Shown: piece after piece, positions 16,252-25,137 of the stretch
Position numbering within the stretch: position 1 is the stretch's first letter
How the letters are laid out: the number at the start of each line of letters is the position of its first letter
Translations under genes and position numbers: made by a program
Assembly (NCBI GenBank): GCA_947455025.1
Contig: CANGLU010000019.1
Span: 1 to 40,608 of the forward strand
DNA length: 40,608 nt
Source: Hyphomicrobiales bacterium
Lineage (GTDB): Bacteria > Pseudomonadota > Alphaproteobacteria > Rhizobiales > Beijerinckiaceae
Direction: 5' to 3'
The notes under the pieces: model-generated
What the model was told of the DNA's origin: nothing
What the model saw: the letters and a program-made list of their open reading frames with translations, nothing else
Database searches by the model: none

Positions 16252-17244
16252 ATGAGTGAAATGAAGATCACGCGTCACTTAGCTTCCGATGCATCGGGGT
16301 TTGCCCGCGCGGGCGATCTTTTGCGCGCCGGTGGGCTCGTGGCCTTTCCGACGGAAACGGTTTACGGGCTTGGTGCCGACGCGACCGATGGCTTGGCTGT
16401 CGCGGGCATTTATGCGGCGAAGGGACGGCCTAGCTTTAATCCTTTGATCGTCCATGTCGCTGCCTTGGAGCAGGCGCTGACGCTCGCCGATTTTAACGCC
16501 GATGCGCTGCGGCTTGCTAAGGCCTTTTGGCCGGGACCGTTGACCATTGTTGTTCCTCGCCGGGCGGATTGTCCGGTAAGCGAATTGGCTTTGGCTGGCC
16601 TTGATAGTATCGCGTTGCGTATTCCTTCAGCACCAGAGGCGCTGGCCTTGCTGAAGGCTGCGGGAAAGCCCATTGCGGCACCTTCGGCCAATCGATCTGG
16701 GCGGGTGAGCCCTACGACGCCGGACCATGTGCTTGAGGATCTTGATGGGCTGATTGATGCGGTGGTGATGGGGCCTTCGGCAGAGGTTGGCGTTGAATCA
16801 ACCATTGTCTCTTGTTTGGTCCATCCGCCTGTTATGCTTCGTCCGGGTGGATTGGCGCGAGAGGCGATTGAAGCAGAACTTGGCTGCCGCTTGGCTGATC
16901 CGGGGGCTTCCGATGATGACCAAGCTGCGCCTTTGGCGCCCGGTATGTTGCTGTCGCATTATGCGCCGCGCGCAAAGGTACGCCTTAACGTGCATACAAT
17001 CGAAGAAGGCGAGGCCGTGTTGTTGTTTGGCTCGGTATCAATGCCTGGGTTGGCGCGAAGTGTTGCGACCCTTAATTTAAGCCCGTCAGGTGATTTGGCG
17101 GAGGCTGCCGCGGCGCTTTTCGGGGCTTTGCGGACGCTGGATGCTTCCGGCGCTTCCTCGATAGCCGTGGCGCCCGTCCCCTCGCACGGGCTTGGCGAGG
17201 CGATCAATGATCGGTTGCATCGGGCGGCAGCGCCACGAAATTGA
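16252..17244 (+). CDS. tsaC: L-threonylcarbamoyladenylate synthase (Sua5 type)
   Basis: Makes threonylcarbamoyl-AMP from threonine, bicarbonate and ATP, the first step of the t6A37 modification of ANN-decoding tRNAs. The 330 residues comprise a YrdC/TsaC domain (PTETVYGLGADA, AAKGRPSFNPLIVHV, KPIAAPSANRSGRVSPT) and a C-terminal Sua5 domain after the linker region PGMLLSHYAPRAKVRL. It is therefore the longer Sua5 variant, not the short TsaC. The start ATG 16252 has only a weak Shine-Dalgarno sequence; ATG 16261 is an alternative. A TATAAT at 16174-16179 in the divergent gap may be its -10 element. Confidence 0.92.
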   Translation: MSEMKITRHLASDASGFARAGDLLRAGGLVAFPTETVYGLGADATDGLAVAGIYAAKGRPSFNPLIVHVAALEQALTLADFNADALRLAKAFWPGPLTIVVPRRADCPVSELALAGLDSIALRIPSAPEALALLKAAGKPIAAPSANRSGRVSPTTPDHVLEDLDGLIDAVVMGPSAEVGVESTIVSCLVHPPVMLRPGGLAREAIEAELGCRLADPGASDDDQAAPLAPGMLLSHYAPRAKVRLNVHTIEEGEAVLLFGSVSMPGLARSVATLNLSPSGDLAEAAAALFGALRTLDASGASSIAVAPVPSHGLGEAINDRLHRAAAPRN

Positions 17245-17309
17245 CCTTGTGTTTTCCAATTTGCACGATATTTATCAAAGTCTAACCGATTGATATTGCG
17301 AGCGTGCAA

Positions 17310-18245
17310 ATGAACCATATTCCATGGGACGATTTTCGGCTTGTCAAAGCGATTGCCGATACGAAATCACTCAATGGCGCGGCGGATATTCTGAACATCA
17401 ACCACTCAACGGTGTTTCGGCAGTTGTCCGACCTTGAAAAGCGCATTGGCACGATGCTGTTTGAGCGTCACCGCTCCGGCTACGCGCTAACCCCTGCCGG
17501 TGAAGAAATGGCGCAATTGGCCGGTCGTATCGATGACGATGTCGAGGCCTTCACCCGTAAATTGGTCGGGCAAAGTCTTATTCCGACGGGGGAATTGCGG
17601 GTCACGACCAATGATACTTTGCTCGTCTATTTGTTGATGCCCGTTTTTGCGGCGTTTCGACGGGCCTATCCGACGATCAATTTGGACATTGTGCTGACCA
17701 ACCAGCCCTTGAACCTTTCAAAGCGGGACGCGGATATTGCTATTCGCGCGACCGATGCGCCGCCTGAGACCTTGATCGGTCGCCGGATCTCCAGCTTGAA
17801 TTGGGCGATATACGGCTTGAAAAGCGAATTTCCAGACGCTGTTGAGGGACGCTACCCCGATTTGGATGGTTTGGCGGATCGGCTATGGGTGTCATTAGGT
17901 GATCAGCTGGGCCACATCCGTGCCGTTCGGTATGTGCATGAACGCGTGCCAGAGGCGCAAATCGTCATCAAGATCAATACGGTACTTGGTCTCACCGAAG
18001 CGGTGGAGGAGGGCATCGGAATTGGCCCGCTGCCCTGCCTGATTGCCGATCAACGGCCGAGTTTGGTGCGGTTGACGGAACCCAATCCCGATTTTGCGAC
18101 GGGGCTGTGGTTGCTCACCCACCCGGATCTGAAAGCCTCGCCGCGCGTGCGGGCTTTTCTTGATCTGGCAGCGAATGAACTCAGCAAACGCAAAGCGTTG
18201 ATCGAAGGCACCTATATGGGAAAACCTTCGATCGTCTCCGTTTAA
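17310..18245 (+). CDS. LysR-family transcriptional regulator
   Basis: 311-residue LysR-type regulator. The winged helix-turn-helix is at the N-terminus (WDDFRLVKAIADTKSLNGAADILNINHSTVFRQLSDLEKRIGT, about residues 5-50), with a periplasmic-binding-protein-like effector domain after about residue 90. The start is ATG 17310; a GTG two codons earlier is also possible and neither has a strong Shine-Dalgarno sequence. It is convergent with the AcuI-like reductase gene, overlapping its end by 4 bp, so it is not the usual divergent LysR-target pair. Its target is unknown. Confidence 0.9.
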   Translation: MNHIPWDDFRLVKAIADTKSLNGAADILNINHSTVFRQLSDLEKRIGTMLFERHRSGYALTPAGEEMAQLAGRIDDDVEAFTRKLVGQSLIPTGELRVTTNDTLLVYLLMPVFAAFRRAYPTINLDIVLTNQPLNLSKRDADIAIRATDAPPETLIGRRISSLNWAIYGLKSEFPDAVEGRYPDLDGLADRLWVSLGDQLGHIRAVRYVHERVPEAQIVIKINTVLGLTEAVEEGIGIGPLPCLIADQRPSLVRLTEPNPDFATGLWLLTHPDLKASPRVRAFLDLAANELSKRKALIEGTYMGKPSIVSV

Positions 18246-19231
18246 GCGATATTCACCACAACGCGACCACGGATGCCGCCTTTGACGATTTTGGCGGCCT
18301 CGGCAATGACATCGGAAAAAGCGATGGTGCGCGTCATGGCATCAAGCTTTTTCAGATCGAGATCGGTTGCGAGACGCTTCCACGCTTCCAAACGATGCGC
18401 CATCGGGCACATGACGCTATCAATGCCGAGCAACGCGATACCGCGAAGAATAAAGGGCGCTACGCTTGCGGGCAGATCCATGCCTTGGGCCAAACCGCAG
18501 CAGGCCACGGCACCGTGCGATTTTGTCATCGCCAGAACATTGGCCAGCGTATGCGAACCGACAGAGTCAACCGCTGCAGCCCAACGCTCTTTGCCAAGCG
18601 GGCGGGCGGGTTCGGATAATTCTTTGCGGTCGATAATTTCTGATGCGCCAAGGGATTTCAGATAGTCTGCTTCTTCAGGGCGGCCAGTGGACGCGATCAC
18701 ATGCCAGCCCAGTTTTGACAGGATCGCGATGGCCACAGAGCCCACGCCACCTGCGGCACCTGTTACCAATACAGGACCATCGGAAGGCTTAACGCCATGC
18801 TTTTCTAAAGCCAGGACCGAGAGCATCGCGGTATAGCCTGCGGTGCCAATCGCCATGGCGTGATGCGCGTCGATGCCGGCGGGCAATTTGATGAGCCAAT
18901 CGCCTTTTACGCGGGCCTTTTCTGAATAGCCACCGTAATGGGTTTCAGACAGCCCATAGCCGTTTAAAAGGACGGCATCGCCCGCTTTGAAACCCGCATG
19001 CGAAGAGCTTTCAACAATGCCGGCTAAATCAATTCCACCGATCATCGGAGATTTACGCGGAATGGCCGATTTAGCTGATAGAAAGAGGCCATCTTTGTAA
19101 TTGATGGTCGAATGCGTCACGCGCACGACAACATCGCCTTCCATCAACTCGGCTTCGGTCAATTGCTTCCAATCGAGATGCTGCACACCGGCATCATCTT
19201 TGGTGATCATCAAGGCTTTAAACGTGCTCAT
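18242..19231 (-). CDS. acuI: Acrylyl-CoA reductase-like zinc-independent MDR oxidoreductase (AcuI/YhdH)
   Basis: 329-residue medium-chain reductase of the AcuI/YhdH group, which reduces acryloyl-CoA to propionyl-CoA with NADPH. Visible are THSTINYKDGL, GIDLAGIVESS, GTAGYTAMLSV and the cofactor loop VTGAAGGVGSVAIAIL. The ATG at 19231 is chosen because GGAG lies 9 bases ahead; the TTG three codons further up is not spaced for it. It follows the MFS transporter by 40 bp on the same strand, so the two are probably one transcript. An acryloyl-CoA substrate is family knowledge; other enoyl or quinone substrates are possible. Confidence 0.82.
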   Translation of the reverse strand: MSTFKALMITKDDAGVQHLDWKQLTEAELMEGDVVVRVTHSTINYKDGLFLSAKSAIPRKSPMIGGIDLAGIVESSSHAGFKAGDAVLLNGYGLSETHYGGYSEKARVKGDWLIKLPAGIDAHHAMAIGTAGYTAMLSVLALEKHGVKPSDGPVLVTGAAGGVGSVAIAILSKLGWHVIASTGRPEEADYLKSLGASEIIDRKELSEPARPLGKERWAAAVDSVGSHTLANVLAMTKSHGAVACCGLAQGMDLPASVAPFILRGIALLGIDSVMCPMAHRLEAWKRLATDLDLKKLDAMTRTIAFSDVIAEAAKIVKGGIRGRVVVNIA

Positions 19232-19271
19232 TGGTTTCAACTCCGATTACGGTGAACATCATATCAAGAAA

Positions 19272-20504
19272 TTAGGCCGATTGTGGTTGGCTGCGAAGAA
19301 CAGCAACTTCCCTGATCGGCAGATTGATCAGCGCCGAGGCAATGCCCAGTGCAATCGAAAGCCACCAAACGACCATGTAAGAGCCTGTTCGTTCGTACAG
19401 AACGCCACCGAGCCAGACACCCAAAAAGCCGCCAAGTTGATGCGAAAAAAACGCAAAGCCGTAGAGCATTGCGAGATAGCGCGTGCCGAACATGACGACC
19501 ACCAGGCTTGACGTGGGCGGTACGGTTGAGAGCCATAAAAAGCCCATAGCGACGCCGAACAAAAGGGCATTCGCCGGTGTTGCAGGCGCCAGAATAAAGC
19601 ATAGGACAGCCACTGAACGGCCTAGATAAATCACCGATAAAATCCAACGCTTAGGCACACGGCCCGATAGCCACCCTGCCGTTAACGAGCCGACAGCATT
19701 GGCTAGTCCGATCACGGCCAATGTCCAGCCGCCCACCCAAGCGGGCATACCGATATCGTTCAGATAAGCGGGCAAGTGAGCGGTGATAAAGGCAAGCTGA
19801 AAGCCGCAGGTGAAAAACCCTAAAACCAGCATCACATAGCTAGGGTGGTGAAAGGCTTCGCTAAGCGCAGCCTTTACCGATTGCTTTGGCGCCTGACCTG
19901 TATCGGCTGTCGACAAAGCGCGTGTGGCAAGTGGCAGGGATAATGGCAATATGAAAAGGAGCGTAATGGAAAATACCAGAAGCGTTTCATGCCAACCGAT
20001 TGAATCAATCAAGACGCTGCCAATGGGTGGAAATACGAATTGGCCAAAGGAACCTGCAGCTGTACCAGCACCAAAGGCAAGACCCCGCCATTTTTCAGGC
20101 AGTAATTTCCCGAAGGCGCCAATGACAAGATTAAACGAACACCCCGAAAGCCCCATGCCGATCAGAACGCCCGCGCCAACCGTTAAAACGCCAGGGCTTG
20201 ACGAATACGCCATCACCACGAGGCCCACGGCATAGAGCAATGCGCCAAGGCATAACATCCGTATTGTCCCGAAGCGATCGGCAAGCGCGCCGGCAAAAGG
20301 CTGACCGACGCCCCACAGGAGATTTTGAATGGCAATGGAGAACGAAAAGATTTCCCGGCCCCAGCCATATTCATGGGACATTGGAAGCTGAAACAACCCA
20401 GCCGATGCACGCGGCCCAAAGGTGATGAAGCCGATCAAGCAGCCGCAAATCAAAATAAATTGGGGCGTGTAGTTTGGCTTCGTGTGATTTTCGGTCGTCG
20501 ACAT
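19272..20504 (-). CDS. MFS transporter, monocarboxylate/oxalate-formate-antiporter-like
   Basis: 410-residue inner-membrane permease with about 12 hydrophobic segments. The MFS motif between helices 2 and 3 reads GALADRFGTIRM. The general pattern, with a GRREIFSFSIAIQ-like helix 1-2 region (WGREIFSFS), recalls OxlT/monocarboxylate-type carriers, but the substrate is not known. The start at 20504 is chosen because GAGGAG lies 6 bases ahead; it directly abuts the ATG two codons upstream, leaving no spacing for that start. It is followed by the acuI-like gene, which suggests uptake of a short organic acid processed as its CoA ester. Confidence 0.85.
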   Translation of the reverse strand: MSTTENHTKPNYTPQFILICGCLIGFITFGPRASAGLFQLPMSHEYGWGREIFSFSIAIQNLLWGVGQPFAGALADRFGTIRMLCLGALLYAVGLVVMAYSSSPGVLTVGAGVLIGMGLSGCSFNLVIGAFGKLLPEKWRGLAFGAGTAAGSFGQFVFPPIGSVLIDSIGWHETLLVFSITLLFILPLSLPLATRALSTADTGQAPKQSVKAALSEAFHHPSYVMLVLGFFTCGFQLAFITAHLPAYLNDIGMPAWVGGWTLAVIGLANAVGSLTAGWLSGRVPKRWILSVIYLGRSVAVLCFILAPATPANALLFGVAMGFLWLSTVPPTSSLVVVMFGTRYLAMLYGFAFFSHQLGGFLGVWLGGVLYERTGSYMVVWWLSIALGIASALINLPIREVAVLRSQPQSA

Positions 20505-20730
20505 GGGCATCTCCTCGGGCAGCTTCCTATAGCCTCGTTACCGCTTCGTGGCGAGGCCTCGGAGCCGTTTTGGCCAATAAATGTCGCGTTTTAGCAGGAA
20601 ATGCGGGCACCAAACGGGTCGTTTGTGGATCATTGGGTCTTTTGGTGACTATGGAGCTTTAGTTGGAGTTGCTTTTTGCGAAGGGATCAGCGAAGCAGGT
20701 TTATCTCGCAACTGCGAAATGGGGCAGGTG

Positions 20731-23409
20731 ATGGCAAAATGGGTCTACACATTCGGTGACGGAAAAGCCGAAGGCGAATCCGGAATGCGTAATCTTCTAG
20801 GTGGTAAGGGCGCTAACCTTGCCGAGATGAGCAATCTCGGCCTGCCTGTGCCCCCCGGCTTTACCATTACAACCGAGCTTTGCACCCATTATTACGACCA
20901 CGGCAAAACCTATCCTGTCGAGTTGGAAGCGCAAGTCGCATCGGCCCTTGCCCATGTTGGCGAATTAACGGGCAAAAGATTTGGGGACGCGAATAATCCT
21001 CTTCTAGTTTCGGTTCGCTCTGGTGCCCGCGCCTCTATGCCCGGCATGATGGATACGGTGCTCAATCTTGGGTTGAATGACGTCACCGTCGAAGCGCTTG
21101 CCAAGGGTTCGGGCGACGCCCGTTTCGCGTGGGATTCGTATCGTCGTTTCATTCAGATGTATTCGGATGTCGTGCTCGGTGTGGAGCATTATCATTTTGA
21201 AGATATTTTAGAGACGGCCAAAGAGGGCCGTGGCTATTCGCTGGATACGGAAGTCACCACCGACGAGTGGAAGGCGATTGTGGCCGATTATAAGGCCGTT
21301 GTTGAGCAAGAGCTTGGCAAAGCGTTTCCGCAAGACCCGAATGAACAATTATGGGGCGCGATTGGAGCCGTTTTCGGCTCCTGGATGAATGCGCGCGCGA
21401 ACAAATACCGTGAGTTGCATGCGATCCCCGCAAGTTGGGGGACGGCGGTGAATGTTCAAGCAATGGTGTTTGGCAATTTAGGCGAGACATCGGCGACCGG
21501 CGTTGCCTTTACGCGCAATCCGTCAACCGGTGCAAAAGAGCTCTACGGCGAATTTTTGATCAATGCGCAGGGCGAAGATGTCGTGGCTGGCATTCGCACG
21601 CCGCAGGACATTACGGAAGTTGCGCGCATTGCCGCCGGATCGGATCGGCCATCGCTGGAAAAGGCGATGCCAGAGGCTTTTCATGAGTTTTTGCGGATTT
21701 GCGCGCTGCTGGAAAAGCATTACCGCGATATTCAGGACGTTGAGTTCACCATTGAACGCGGCAAGCTCTGGATGTTGCAAACGCGCAACGGCAAGCGGAC
21801 GGCGAAGGCGGCGTTAAAAATCGCCGTTGATTTGGCCGCCGAAGGTCTGATTACCCGCGAGGAAGCCGTTGGCCGGATTGATCCTGCCTCGCTCGACCAG
21901 CTTTTGCACCCGACCATTGACCCGAAAGCCGAGCGTCGCGTGATGGCCTCGGGTTTGCCGGCTTCACCCGGTGCTGCGATGGGTGAAATCGTGCTCGATT
22001 CCGATGAGGCGGAGGCGGCCAAAGCAGCGGGGCGCAAGGTTATTCTCGTACGCGTTGAAACCTCGCCTGAGGACATCCACGGCATGCATGCGGCGGAAGG
22101 GATTTTGACGGCGCGGGGCGGCATGACATCCCACGCCGCCGTTGTCGCACGCGGTATGGGCAAGCCCTGTGTGTCAGGTGCAGGCATGTTGAAGGTGGAT
22201 ATGGCGGCCGGAACGATTACGGCCTCCGGCGTGACGCTGAAAAAGGGCGATTTCATTACGATTGATGGCTCGACCGGGCAGGTGCTTCTTGGCCAAGTGA
22301 AGATGATTGAGCCTGAATTATCAGGCGAATTTGGCACGCTGATGGGCTGGGCGGATAAAGTGCGCCGCATGAAGGTGCGCGCCAATGCCGAGACGCCGTT
22401 GGATGCCCGCACGGCGCGGAATTTTGGCGCGGAAGGCATCGGGCTTTGCCGCACCGAGCATATGTTCTTCGAAGGCGAGCGCATTGTGGCGGTTCGAGAG
22501 ATGATTTTGGCCGATGATACCGCCGGAAGGCGGCAGGCTTTGGCCAAGCTGTTGCCGATGCAGCGGGCTGATTTTGTTGAGCTTTTCACGATTATGCAGG
22601 GGCTTCCCGTCACGATCCGCTTGCTCGACCCGCCTTTGCATGAATTCTTGCCGCATTCGGACGAGGAAATCGCCGAAGTGGCCGCAGCAATGGGAGCTAG
22701 CCCTGAGAAACTGAGGGCTCGGGCGCTGGAATTGCACGAATTTAACCCGATGTTGGGCTTTAGAGGCTGCCGTTTGGCTGTTGCTTACCCCGAAATCGCC
22801 GAAATGCAGGCCCGCGCGATTTTTGAGGCGGCGGTTGAGGCCGCGCAAAAGACCGGACAGGCGGTTATTCCCGAAGTGATGGTGCCGCTTGTGATGGCGA
22901 AACCGGAACTTGATTTCGTCAAGGCGCGGATTGATGCCATGGCGCAGGCCGTGAAAGACGAGACTGGGGCGACCTTTACCTATCAGGTGGGCACGATGAT
23001 CGAGCTGCCGAGGGCCGCCTTACGGGCCGCCGAGATTGCACAATCCGCCGAGTTTTTCTCCTTTGGGACCAATGATTTGACGCAAACAACCTTGGGCATT
23101 AGCCGTGATGATGCGGCGTCGTTCTTGGGCACCTATACGGCAAGCGGGCTGTTGCCTGCGGATCCGTTTGTGACCCTTGATCAAGAGGGCGTTGGCGAAC
23201 TTGTGAAGCTGGCCGCTGAACGGGGACGTGCCACTAGGCCGTTGATAAAGCTCGGGATTTGCGGTGAACATGGTGGCGATCCGGCCTCGATCAGCTTCTG
23301 CGAAGGGGCGGGGCTTGATTACGTTTCCTGCTCGCCTTACCGCGTGCCGATTGCGCGGCTGGCCGCAGCGCAGGCGGCGATTGGGGCCAAGGTCGCAAAC
23401 CAAGCTTAG
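20731..23409 (+). CDS. ppdK: Pyruvate, phosphate dikinase
   Basis: 892-residue enzyme interconverting pyruvate + ATP + Pi and phosphoenolpyruvate + AMP + PPi. Domains in order: N-terminal ATP-grasp (GGKGANLAEMSNLGLPVPPGF; VSVRSGARASMPGMMDT), central swivelling phosphohistidine domain with His468 in GGMTSHAAVVARGMGKP, and C-terminal TIM-barrel PEP/pyruvate domain (SFGTNDLTQTTLG; GICGEHGGD with the catalytic Cys). The start ATG 20731 gives the family N-terminus; the open frame 5' to it is unconserved. In related genomes ppdK commonly follows glyQ-glyS. Here glyQS are 6 kb away on the other strand. Confidence 0.97.
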   Translation: MAKWVYTFGDGKAEGESGMRNLLGGKGANLAEMSNLGLPVPPGFTITTELCTHYYDHGKTYPVELEAQVASALAHVGELTGKRFGDANNPLLVSVRSGARASMPGMMDTVLNLGLNDVTVEALAKGSGDARFAWDSYRRFIQMYSDVVLGVEHYHFEDILETAKEGRGYSLDTEVTTDEWKAIVADYKAVVEQELGKAFPQDPNEQLWGAIGAVFGSWMNARANKYRELHAIPASWGTAVNVQAMVFGNLGETSATGVAFTRNPSTGAKELYGEFLINAQGEDVVAGIRTPQDITEVARIAAGSDRPSLEKAMPEAFHEFLRICALLEKHYRDIQDVEFTIERGKLWMLQTRNGKRTAKAALKIAVDLAAEGLITREEAVGRIDPASLDQLLHPTIDPKAERRVMASGLPASPGAAMGEIVLDSDEAEAAKAAGRKVILVRVETSPEDIHGMHAAEGILTARGGMTSHAAVVARGMGKPCVSGAGMLKVDMAAGTITASGVTLKKGDFITIDGSTGQVLLGQVKMIEPELSGEFGTLMGWADKVRRMKVRANAETPLDARTARNFGAEGIGLCRTEHMFFEGERIVAVREMILADDTAGRRQALAKLLPMQRADFVELFTIMQGLPVTIRLLDPPLHEFLPHSDEEIAEVAAAMGASPEKLRARALELHEFNPMLGFRGCRLAVAYPEIAEMQARAIFEAAVEAAQKTGQAVIPEVMVPLVMAKPELDFVKARIDAMAQAVKDETGATFTYQVGTMIELPRAALRAAEIAQSAEFFSFGTNDLTQTTLGISRDDAASFLGTYTASGLLPADPFVTLDQEGVGELVKLAAERGRATRPLIKLGICGEHGGDPASISFCEGAGLDYVSCSPYRVPIARLAAAQAAIGAKVANQA

Positions 23410-23422
23410 CCCCAAAAAGCCG

Positions 23423-23468
23423 TTAACCTCTTGTAAACCATAGTCTTTAACCTCCCATCAACCTTAAC
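23423..23468. promoter_or_regulatory. Candidate CtrA-like TTAA motifs upstream of the wall hydrolase gene
   Basis: TTAA-N7-TAAAC at 23423-23438 differs by one base from the alphaproteobacterial CtrA consensus TTAA-N7-TTAAC. Further TTAACC and TTAACG half-motifs occur at 23447 and 23464. They lie 80-125 bp ahead of a peptidoglycan hydrolase gene, a plausible cell-cycle target. TTAA-rich spacers are common, so this is only a candidate. Confidence 0.25.
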
Positions 23469-23547
23469 GCGGGATAAACGCGGCAAGGCTTCGGGGGCCG
23501 CGATTGTGTGATTCGCCGCCGCCTTTTTAAGGGTTCGGGCGGGTTTC

Positions 23548-24684
23548 ATGCGGCGTTCCGGTCTTGTTCGGGTGCTTTCGGTGCTCAACCGCACGGTGTT
23601 GGGGGGCTGCCTTTTGGTGTCCTTCACCGCGAGCGCCAGTGTGGATGCCACGCGGGGCTTTTCGATTGCCACCTACCATCCGAAACAACCCACTAACCTT
23701 CTGAAATCCCTATCGAATAATGCGGCATTAGAGGCCTCTGACGAGGCCGAACCCTTGATTATGGTTCCCGCCCATATCGGCCTTGGGCCCGAATTTTCGC
23801 CGGGGTTTACATCCGCTCCGCGCTATCAGGAAAAGCTGGCTTCGGGGGCGGAAGAGCGGGTGAACACGCTTAAGAAAAGCGACCCGTTGCCAGCCTTTAT
23901 ACCGAGCTTTGACGGGCAGACGCCGGCCCTTGGGATGGCCGCTGATGATCCTGCTAACACGCTGACAAAGCTTGCGGAATCCCGTGCCAAGGAGGGTGAC
24001 GGCAAGGTGACGGTCGGCTCCGGTTTGACGCCCAAAGCGGATACCGCGGCCACGACACCCAATGTATCGGGAGCAGCGACCTCAAGCGTGGCACTGCTGT
24101 CGTTGGATCGGCTTTCGGGCGGCATGGAAAAGGACCGTTTCTCGGGCGGAATATCCATTGTTGCCAAGCCCTTACCGCCTATTCGCCCCGAGGATCCGAA
24201 GGCCAGTTTTGTAAGCCTCATCAAGCCTTCGGACTTTGCGAAAGAGATGCATTGTCTGTCGGAAGCGGTCTATTTCGAGGCCCGCAGCGAGCCGGAAACG
24301 GGCCAAGCGGCGGTCGCCCAAGTGGTGCTTAACCGCTTGAAAAGTATCTATTATCCCAAAACCATCTGTGAGATCGTCTACCAAAATCAGGAGCGGTATT
24401 TGGGCTGCGAGTTCACCTTTACCTGCGAAGGCAAATCGCTGGTGGTGACCGACCCCGATTCCTGGGCTTTGGCCGAAAAACTAGCCCGAAAAGTGCTGGA
24501 AGGGGCAATTTACAACGCGGAAGTGGGCGATTCCACCCATTACCACGCCGATTATGTGCGCCCCTATTGGGCCAAAGCGTTGGAAAAACGCGACGTGATC
24601 GGGCGGCATATTTTCTACCAGTTGAAGCCCGGCCTGCCGGGCGGCGTGTGCCCGGGCTGTCTGCTAGCGAAGGCAGCAGGGTAG
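23548..24684 (+). CDS. SleB-type cell wall hydrolase
   Basis: 378 residues. An N-terminal hydrophobic stretch (VLGGCLLVSFTASASVDA, about 18-36) serves as signal peptide or anchor. A long low-complexity periplasmic linker (about 40-230) rich in Ala, Ser, Thr and Pro follows. The C-terminal Hydrolase_2 (SleB) domain, about 232-376, contains CLSEAVYFEARSE with the expected catalytic Glu, AVAQVVLNRL, and STHYHADYVRPYWA. Such proteins cleave peptidoglycan glycan strands and in Gram-negatives are wall-remodelling enzymes, not germination enzymes. The ATG at 23548 begins the signal sequence. The gene follows ppdK with a 138-bp gap, and a repeat-rich non-coding region lies downstream. Confidence 0.88.
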   Translation: MRRSGLVRVLSVLNRTVLGGCLLVSFTASASVDATRGFSIATYHPKQPTNLLKSLSNNAALEASDEAEPLIMVPAHIGLGPEFSPGFTSAPRYQEKLASGAEERVNTLKKSDPLPAFIPSFDGQTPALGMAADDPANTLTKLAESRAKEGDGKVTVGSGLTPKADTAATTPNVSGAATSSVALLSLDRLSGGMEKDRFSGGISIVAKPLPPIRPEDPKASFVSLIKPSDFAKEMHCLSEAVYFEARSEPETGQAAVAQVVLNRLKSIYYPKTICEIVYQNQERYLGCEFTFTCEGKSLVVTDPDSWALAEKLARKVLEGAIYNAEVGDSTHYHADYVRPYWAKALEKRDVIGRHIFYQLKPGLPGGVCPGCLLAKAAG

Positions 24685-24699
24685 GGGTTTTGCCCCGCT

Positions 24700-24784
24700 T
24701 TGAGGTGAATAGCGGCAGGGGTTGAGGTAATGGCCGCGGTGTTTGAGGTAGTGGTGGGGCGGGTTGAGGTTATTGGAAGTGTGC
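24700..24784 (+). repeat. Short imperfect tandem repeat, ~21 bp x 4
   Basis: TTGAGGT recurs at 24700, 24722, 24743 and 24764, each followed by a GT-rich spacer, giving a period of 21-22 bp. From 24709 one plus-strand frame is open through the last three units and into the decayed small-gene remnant. The repeat could therefore be an expanded part of a former coding sequence. Confidence 0.6.
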
Positions 24785-24866
24785 GGGCTGCGGAGGTGCA
24801 GTCACCCGTGCCTGAGCATGCCATGTGGAAACAGAGCAGTTGATCGGGAAGATCGAAAAGTTTGAA
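24780..24866 (+). pseudogene. Decayed duplicate of the 3' end of the small gene at 25392
   Basis: This stretch aligns base for base, with substitutions and small indels, to the last ~80 bp of the small gene (25522-25604): GTGCGGGCTGCGGAGGTG here against GTGCGTGCTGCGGAGGTG there, then CAGTTGATCGGGAAG against CAGTTGATTGGGAAG. The similarity continues past the stop into the palindromic repeat downstream of each. The reading frame here gives VRAAEV, then diverges and hits TGA at about 24841. No start or leader is retained, so it is a fragment left by duplication. Confidence 0.7.
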
Positions 24867-24875
24867 TAATTCTTA

Positions 24876-25040
24876 CCGTCATTGCGAGCGAAGGCGAAGC
24901 AACCCAGCTAAGAGAAAACCATAAGAGCGCGACATCACCTTTGCACTTACAAAACAACCATCAACTGGGTTGCTTCGCGTTCGCTCGCAATGACGGCTGA
25001 GGTTTGCGTCGCGAACTGTTCCTCACTTCGCAATGACGGG
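24876..25040. repeat. Palindromic repeat, family 2 copy 1
   Basis: The left arm begins CCGTCATTGCGAGCG at 24876 and continues GAAGCAACCCAG. The right arm, ending CGCAATGACGG at 24996, is its inverted complement (CTGGGTTGCTTCGCG). A further CGCAATGACGG end occurs at 25029-25039 after a short GCGAACTGTTCCTCA spacer. The same layout, including the extra end, is seen in copy 2. Confidence 0.85.
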
Positions 25041-25137
25041 TGATGTGTGAACCTTTTACTAAAATCCAACTATACACCTTAAGGTTGCATAACGCTTTTC
25101 CATGCTACCGCTGTCCTTCGCGTTGATCGCGCGGGGT

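Noticed and set aside
20581-20730. Upstream extension of the ppdK frame by 50 codons
   Set aside because: The family N-terminus begins at the ATG at 20731. The extension shows no family similarity and is better read as the promoter/leader region.
21732-22613. 293-codon open frame on the minus strand inside ppdK
   Set aside because: It lies wholly antisense to a clear, full-length pyruvate phosphate dikinase, is low-complexity (Ser/Arg/Ala rich) and has no recognisable domain. Long antisense frames are expected in GC-rich coding DNA.
24615-24824. 69-codon minus-strand frame rich in Thr, Ser and Ala
   Set aside because: Its repetitive composition comes from the 21-bp tandem repeat read in reverse. 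It overlaps the end of the wall hydrolase gene and has no support.
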